Below, piece by piece: positions 61,425 to 64,000 of a stretch of 64,000 nt of DNA; position 1 is the first letter of the stretch; each line of letters begins with the position of its first letter. Source of the stretch: Desulfobacterales bacterium. GTDB lineage: Bacteria; Desulfobacterota; Desulfobacteria; Desulfobacterales; JAEINQ01. The translations under genes were made by a program, and so were the position numbers. The notes below the pieces were generated by a model. The model saw only the letters and a list, made by a program, of their open reading frames with translations. It searched no databases and was not told the DNA's origin. Location of the stretch: positions 1-64,000 of the forward strand of contig JAEINQ010000004.1 of the NCBI GenBank assembly GCA_016342285.1, given 5' to 3'.

Positions 61425-63245
61425 TCAGGGCGGGTCGGCCCCTTTTTCGTAAAGATCATAAAACGATTCGATATACCGAAGTCTTTCAATCTCCAGCCGG
61501 GCCCGGGGCGGATCGATACGGGCAAATAACCGGATCAGTTTGGCCCGGGGCCGGCGACGACCGGAATTGATGGCCAGAGACTGCTCCCAGGCATCCGCGG
61601 CACCCCGAAGATCGCCCTGCCGGAAACGGATGTTGCCGATGATCTCAAATTTGACGGCGGCGGCCACCGTATGGTCACCAATTTTTGATAATTGATCCAG
61701 GGCCGCATCCATTCGGTTCTCCCGGTAGTATTGGTCAGCCAGGGTCAGGTCGGCATATTCTGAGTTGGCCCGATTCATTCGCGATGACTGCTGCCACCAT
61801 TGTTTGGCCTCTTCCCGTTGCCCCAGGTTGTCAAGGATCATGGCATGGGTGTTAAAATAGGCGCTCAGGTCGCCGGTGTGGCGTATGGGAAGCCATGCGA
61901 GCAAACCGAAAAACACCAGGGTGACGCCATATGCGGCCAGCTTCGGCCATCGGCCGGATTGAAACCACCGCACGGCCTCCATCAGGCCCGCGACGGCAAA
62001 GGGGATCAGCACCGTGACCAGGGGCAGTCGAAGTCTCAGACTGGTAAAATAGATCACCAGCCCCAATCCATATGACCCGCAGACCACAACCGGCATCAGG
62101 CGTTGTCCCCGACGCCCCGCGCCAGTCACCATCCCCGCCATACCCGCAGGCAGGACCAGGCCAAGGCTCAGGAAAGGCAGGGCAAAAAAGCCGGCAAACC
62201 GTCCCATGAAGTCGATGTGGTAATGATCCCCCCGTTCCCACCGGCTGAAAAGCGCGTGGACCTTGGCCAGGAGCCTGCCTGCAAATTTGAAGGGCTGTTC
62301 CAGCGCCATCCTTTTTACTTCCCCGGTCCAGTAGGCCGAAGCCTCACCGGGGGTAAGTCTGCGCCCCAGACGTCGGCTCGCCTCGATGGTGAACTGAACG
62401 CCCCGCTCGGCCGGCGACATGGAGGCAAAAGGCGGATGCCCCTGCTGATCGATATTGTTGGCCAGGTAGAGATGAATTCCCGATTGTGAGGTGGTGGCCG
62501 CAGCCCGACCGGCATCCATGAAATTACGGATCATGAAGGGCGCCTGGACCAGCACCAGTCCCGCGCCGAAGGCAGCCACGGTAAAGGCAATCCTTTTCAG
62601 GGGCTTTTTTCCCCGCAGGCAAAGCACCGGATAAACCATCATAACGGCCGGCACGATGATCAGGGCGTTGGGCCGGACATTGTTGAGCAGGCCCAGCAGG
62701 ATGCCCGCCCTCAGCCATCCCGGGGTCGAAAGCCTGTCGGCGGCGCGGATCAGGACCGCCATGAAGGCGGCAAAGAGAAAAACGGAAAGAGCGGTCTTTA
62801 ATGGAACCACACTGAAAAAAATCAGCGGCTTGTAAAGGGCGGCGGCCAGCCCGGCGACCAACCCGACCCGCGCCCCGGCCAGTTGCCGGCCGATGGCATA
62901 GACCAGGACGCAGGTAAACACACCGAGCCCCAGGTTAAGGTACCTGAACCAGATCAGGTCCGGTGAAAAGACCTTGTAGATCAGGGCAAGGAGGTAGGCC
63001 GGCAGCGGTGCGAACTCGTAGACCAGCCCCGACTGCCAGGTCCCCCCGGCGATCTTGACGGCCCAGTCATGGTAGAGCCGTTCATCCAGAAGCACAAAAT
63101 CGAAATAGATGGTCTTTTTCAGGGACCACAGGGCCAGATACCGGAAGAGCAGGGCCAGAACCAAGACGACGGCCGGCAGTACCCATGGATGGTTCCGGAC
63201 CCAAAATGACCGAGTGTCCCGGGGCATGATGATTTCAGAAGACAT
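61425..63245 (-). CDS. GT39-like membrane glycosyltransferase with C-terminal TPRs (paralogue C)
   Basis: A 606-residue protein if started at the ATG at 63245, overlapping the upstream gene's stop; a TTG at 63260 and an ATG at 63227 are alternatives. LLDERLYHDWAVKIAGGTW holds the catalytic-type acidic residues, with EFAPLPAYLLALIY and FTIEASRRLGRRLTPGEASA. About ten TM helices, then TPR-like repeats and the tail NSGRRRPR ... DPPRARLEIERLRYIESFY. Second gene of a minus-strand pair with another paralogue. Confidence 0.85.
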   Translation of the reverse strand: MSSEIIMPRDTRSFWVRNHPWVLPAVVLVLALLFRYLALWSLKKTIYFDFVLLDERLYHDWAVKIAGGTWQSGLVYEFAPLPAYLLALIYKVFSPDLIWFRYLNLGLGVFTCVLVYAIGRQLAGARVGLVAGLAAALYKPLIFFSVVPLKTALSVFLFAAFMAVLIRAADRLSTPGWLRAGILLGLLNNVRPNALIIVPAVMMVYPVLCLRGKKPLKRIAFTVAAFGAGLVLVQAPFMIRNFMDAGRAAATTSQSGIHLYLANNIDQQGHPPFASMSPAERGVQFTIEASRRLGRRLTPGEASAYWTGEVKRMALEQPFKFAGRLLAKVHALFSRWERGDHYHIDFMGRFAGFFALPFLSLGLVLPAGMAGMVTGAGRRGQRLMPVVVCGSYGLGLVIYFTSLRLRLPLVTVLIPFAVAGLMEAVRWFQSGRWPKLAAYGVTLVFFGLLAWLPIRHTGDLSAYFNTHAMILDNLGQREEAKQWWQQSSRMNRANSEYADLTLADQYYRENRMDAALDQLSKIGDHTVAAAVKFEIIGNIRFRQGDLRGAADAWEQSLAINSGRRRPRAKLIRLFARIDPPRARLEIERLRYIESFYDLYEKGADPP

Positions 63246-64000
63246 TGTAGAAAGATTCAATATACCGGAGTTTTTCCATTTCCAGCCGGGCGCGGGCAGG
63301 ATCCCTGCGCTTGAAGAACGCCGCCAGTTTGGCCCGTGCCCGCCGCTGGCCTGAATTGATGGAGAGCGATTTCTCCAGGGCAGCCACGGCCTGGCGCCCC
63401 TGTCCCAGGCGCATCAGGATATCGGCCGTGAATCCGTATTTCATGGCCGACGCGTAGCTCTGGTCGGGGATTCGATCAAGAAGTTTCAGGGCAGCCGGAA
63501 AGTCGCCCTTCTCGGCGGCCCTGGCGGCCAGGCTGTATGCGGCAAAAAGCGAATAGGCCCCTTTCATTTCCAGGGATCGCTCCCAGTAGCGAACCGCTTC
63601 GGCACTACGGCCACGGGAATTTAGGATGATGGCGTGCATGTTGGTGTAGGCAGAAAGGTCACCGGTCCCAGGCACCGGAAGCACGGTCAGCACGCCGAAA
63701 AGGCCCAGGCCGGCAAGGGCCGGCAAAAGGGAGCGGTGACGAGCCCCGGGGAAACGGCGGACCGCTTCGGCGATACCGGCTGCGGACAGGGGAATGAGGA
63801 GCACGAGCATGGGCAACCGGTAGGTCGTGCTGCAATGAAACAGCACCAGGGTGGCACCGTATAGAAGGAGTATGGCCGCCACGGCCTGGATCTTCAGGGA
63901 TCGGCGGATTAACAGTACCAGCCCGGTCATGGCCAGGGGGAGCACCAGCCCGTAGCCTGGCAGCGGGGCTTTGAAAAAAGGGACATGGTCCCCCATGAAC
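63235..64000 (-). CDS. GT39-like membrane glycosyltransferase with C-terminal TPRs (paralogue D, partial)
   Basis: Only the C-terminal ~255 residues are in the window; the N-terminus lies beyond 64000. Visible are the last TM helices (YGLVLPLAMTGLVLLI, TTYRLPMLVLLIPLSAAG), TPR-like helices (SYASAMKYGFTADILMRLGQ) and the diagnostic tail NSGQRRAR ... DPARARLEMEKLRYIESFY. Closest by eye to paralogue C, so the two are probably a tandem duplication. Confidence 0.85.
   Translation of the reverse strand, partial: FMGDHVPFFKAPLPGYGLVLPLAMTGLVLLIRRSLKIQAVAAILLLYGATLVLFHCSTTYRLPMLVLLIPLSAAGIAEAVRRFPGARHRSLLPALAGLGLFGVLTVLPVPGTGDLSAYTNMHAIILNSRGRSAEAVRYWERSLEMKGAYSLFAAYSLAARAAEKGDFPAALKLLDRIPDQSYASAMKYGFTADILMRLGQGRQAVAALEKSLSINSGQRRARAKLAAFFKRRDPARARLEMEKLRYIESFYNVF

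Overview
The window looks like a chromosome segment of a Gram-negative sulfate-reducer-type deltaproteobacterium (Desulfobacterota, probably a Desulfosarcina/Desulfococcus relative). This is inferred from gene content: a Wood-Ljungdahl-type methyltetrahydrofolate:corrinoid methyltransferase, CHASE2 signalling proteins, an OmpH/Skp-like periplasmic protein, giant FecR-domain exported proteins, and intergenic regions full of 7-8 bp periodic 'gattgacg/gggatgt' repeats that I associate with that group. I see no rRNA, tRNA or CRISPR array.

Layout. 0.3-4.5 kb: a lipoprotein with TPRs and a C-terminal CHAT protease domain, then a four-helix-bundle membrane sensor ending in a CxxC...CxxC tail. 4.8-13.8 kb: housekeeping and mixed genes (DUF523/DUF1722 protein, ilvH, ridA, a ParA plus ribbon-helix-helix pair, rfbA-rfbC, a U32 peptidase-family protein, an AcsE-like methyltransferase, a GT2, and a His-rich small protein). 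14.1-20.9 kb: a same-strand signalling cluster of CHASE2-nucleotide cyclase, CHASE2-Ser/Thr kinase, PP2C phosphatase and FHA protein, with a good sigma70-type promoter in front and a strong terminator behind.

20.9-34 kb (mostly minus strand): two glycan-assembly operons. One is OmpH-like / GT39-like+TPR / ArnA-type epimerase / GT2 / SDR. The other is a DPM1-like GT2 / GT39-like+TPR / a second membrane glycosyltransferase, now dead. That last gene is split by an IS110-family (IS1111-type) element whose exact removal restores a clean reading frame (...DGHYYSDKAP...), and the part downstream of the insertion carries further frameshifts and a stop. A PIG-V-like mannosyltransferase lies between the operons on the plus strand.

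34.8-47.9 kb (minus): the most unusual region. Two tandem cassettes each hold a small PilZ-domain protein followed by a ~2000-residue exported FecR-domain protein built of repeating Tyr/Gly/Asp-rich modules. The cassettes are separated and flanked by diverged repeat families. 48.9 kb: a small HExxH lipoprotein. 49.9-61.3 kb (plus): a large overlapping sugar operon of two GT2s, a UDP-galactopyranose-mutase-like oxidoreductase with a fused two-TM module, a stand-alone copy of that module, an RfbF-like cytidylyltransferase, an SDR epimerase, three sugar C-methyltransferase-type proteins, a decayed GT4 and an exported protein. 61.4-64 kb (minus): two more GT39-like+TPR proteins, the last running off the window.

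Overall the window is dominated by surface polysaccharide/glycoconjugate synthesis and envelope signalling. The CHAT-TPR, CHASE2 and FecR proteins, although dispersed here, belong to families that I recall occurring together in other bacteria. Their pairing with PilZ proteins suggests c-di-GMP-linked control of very large surface or periplasmic proteins, but that link is inference.
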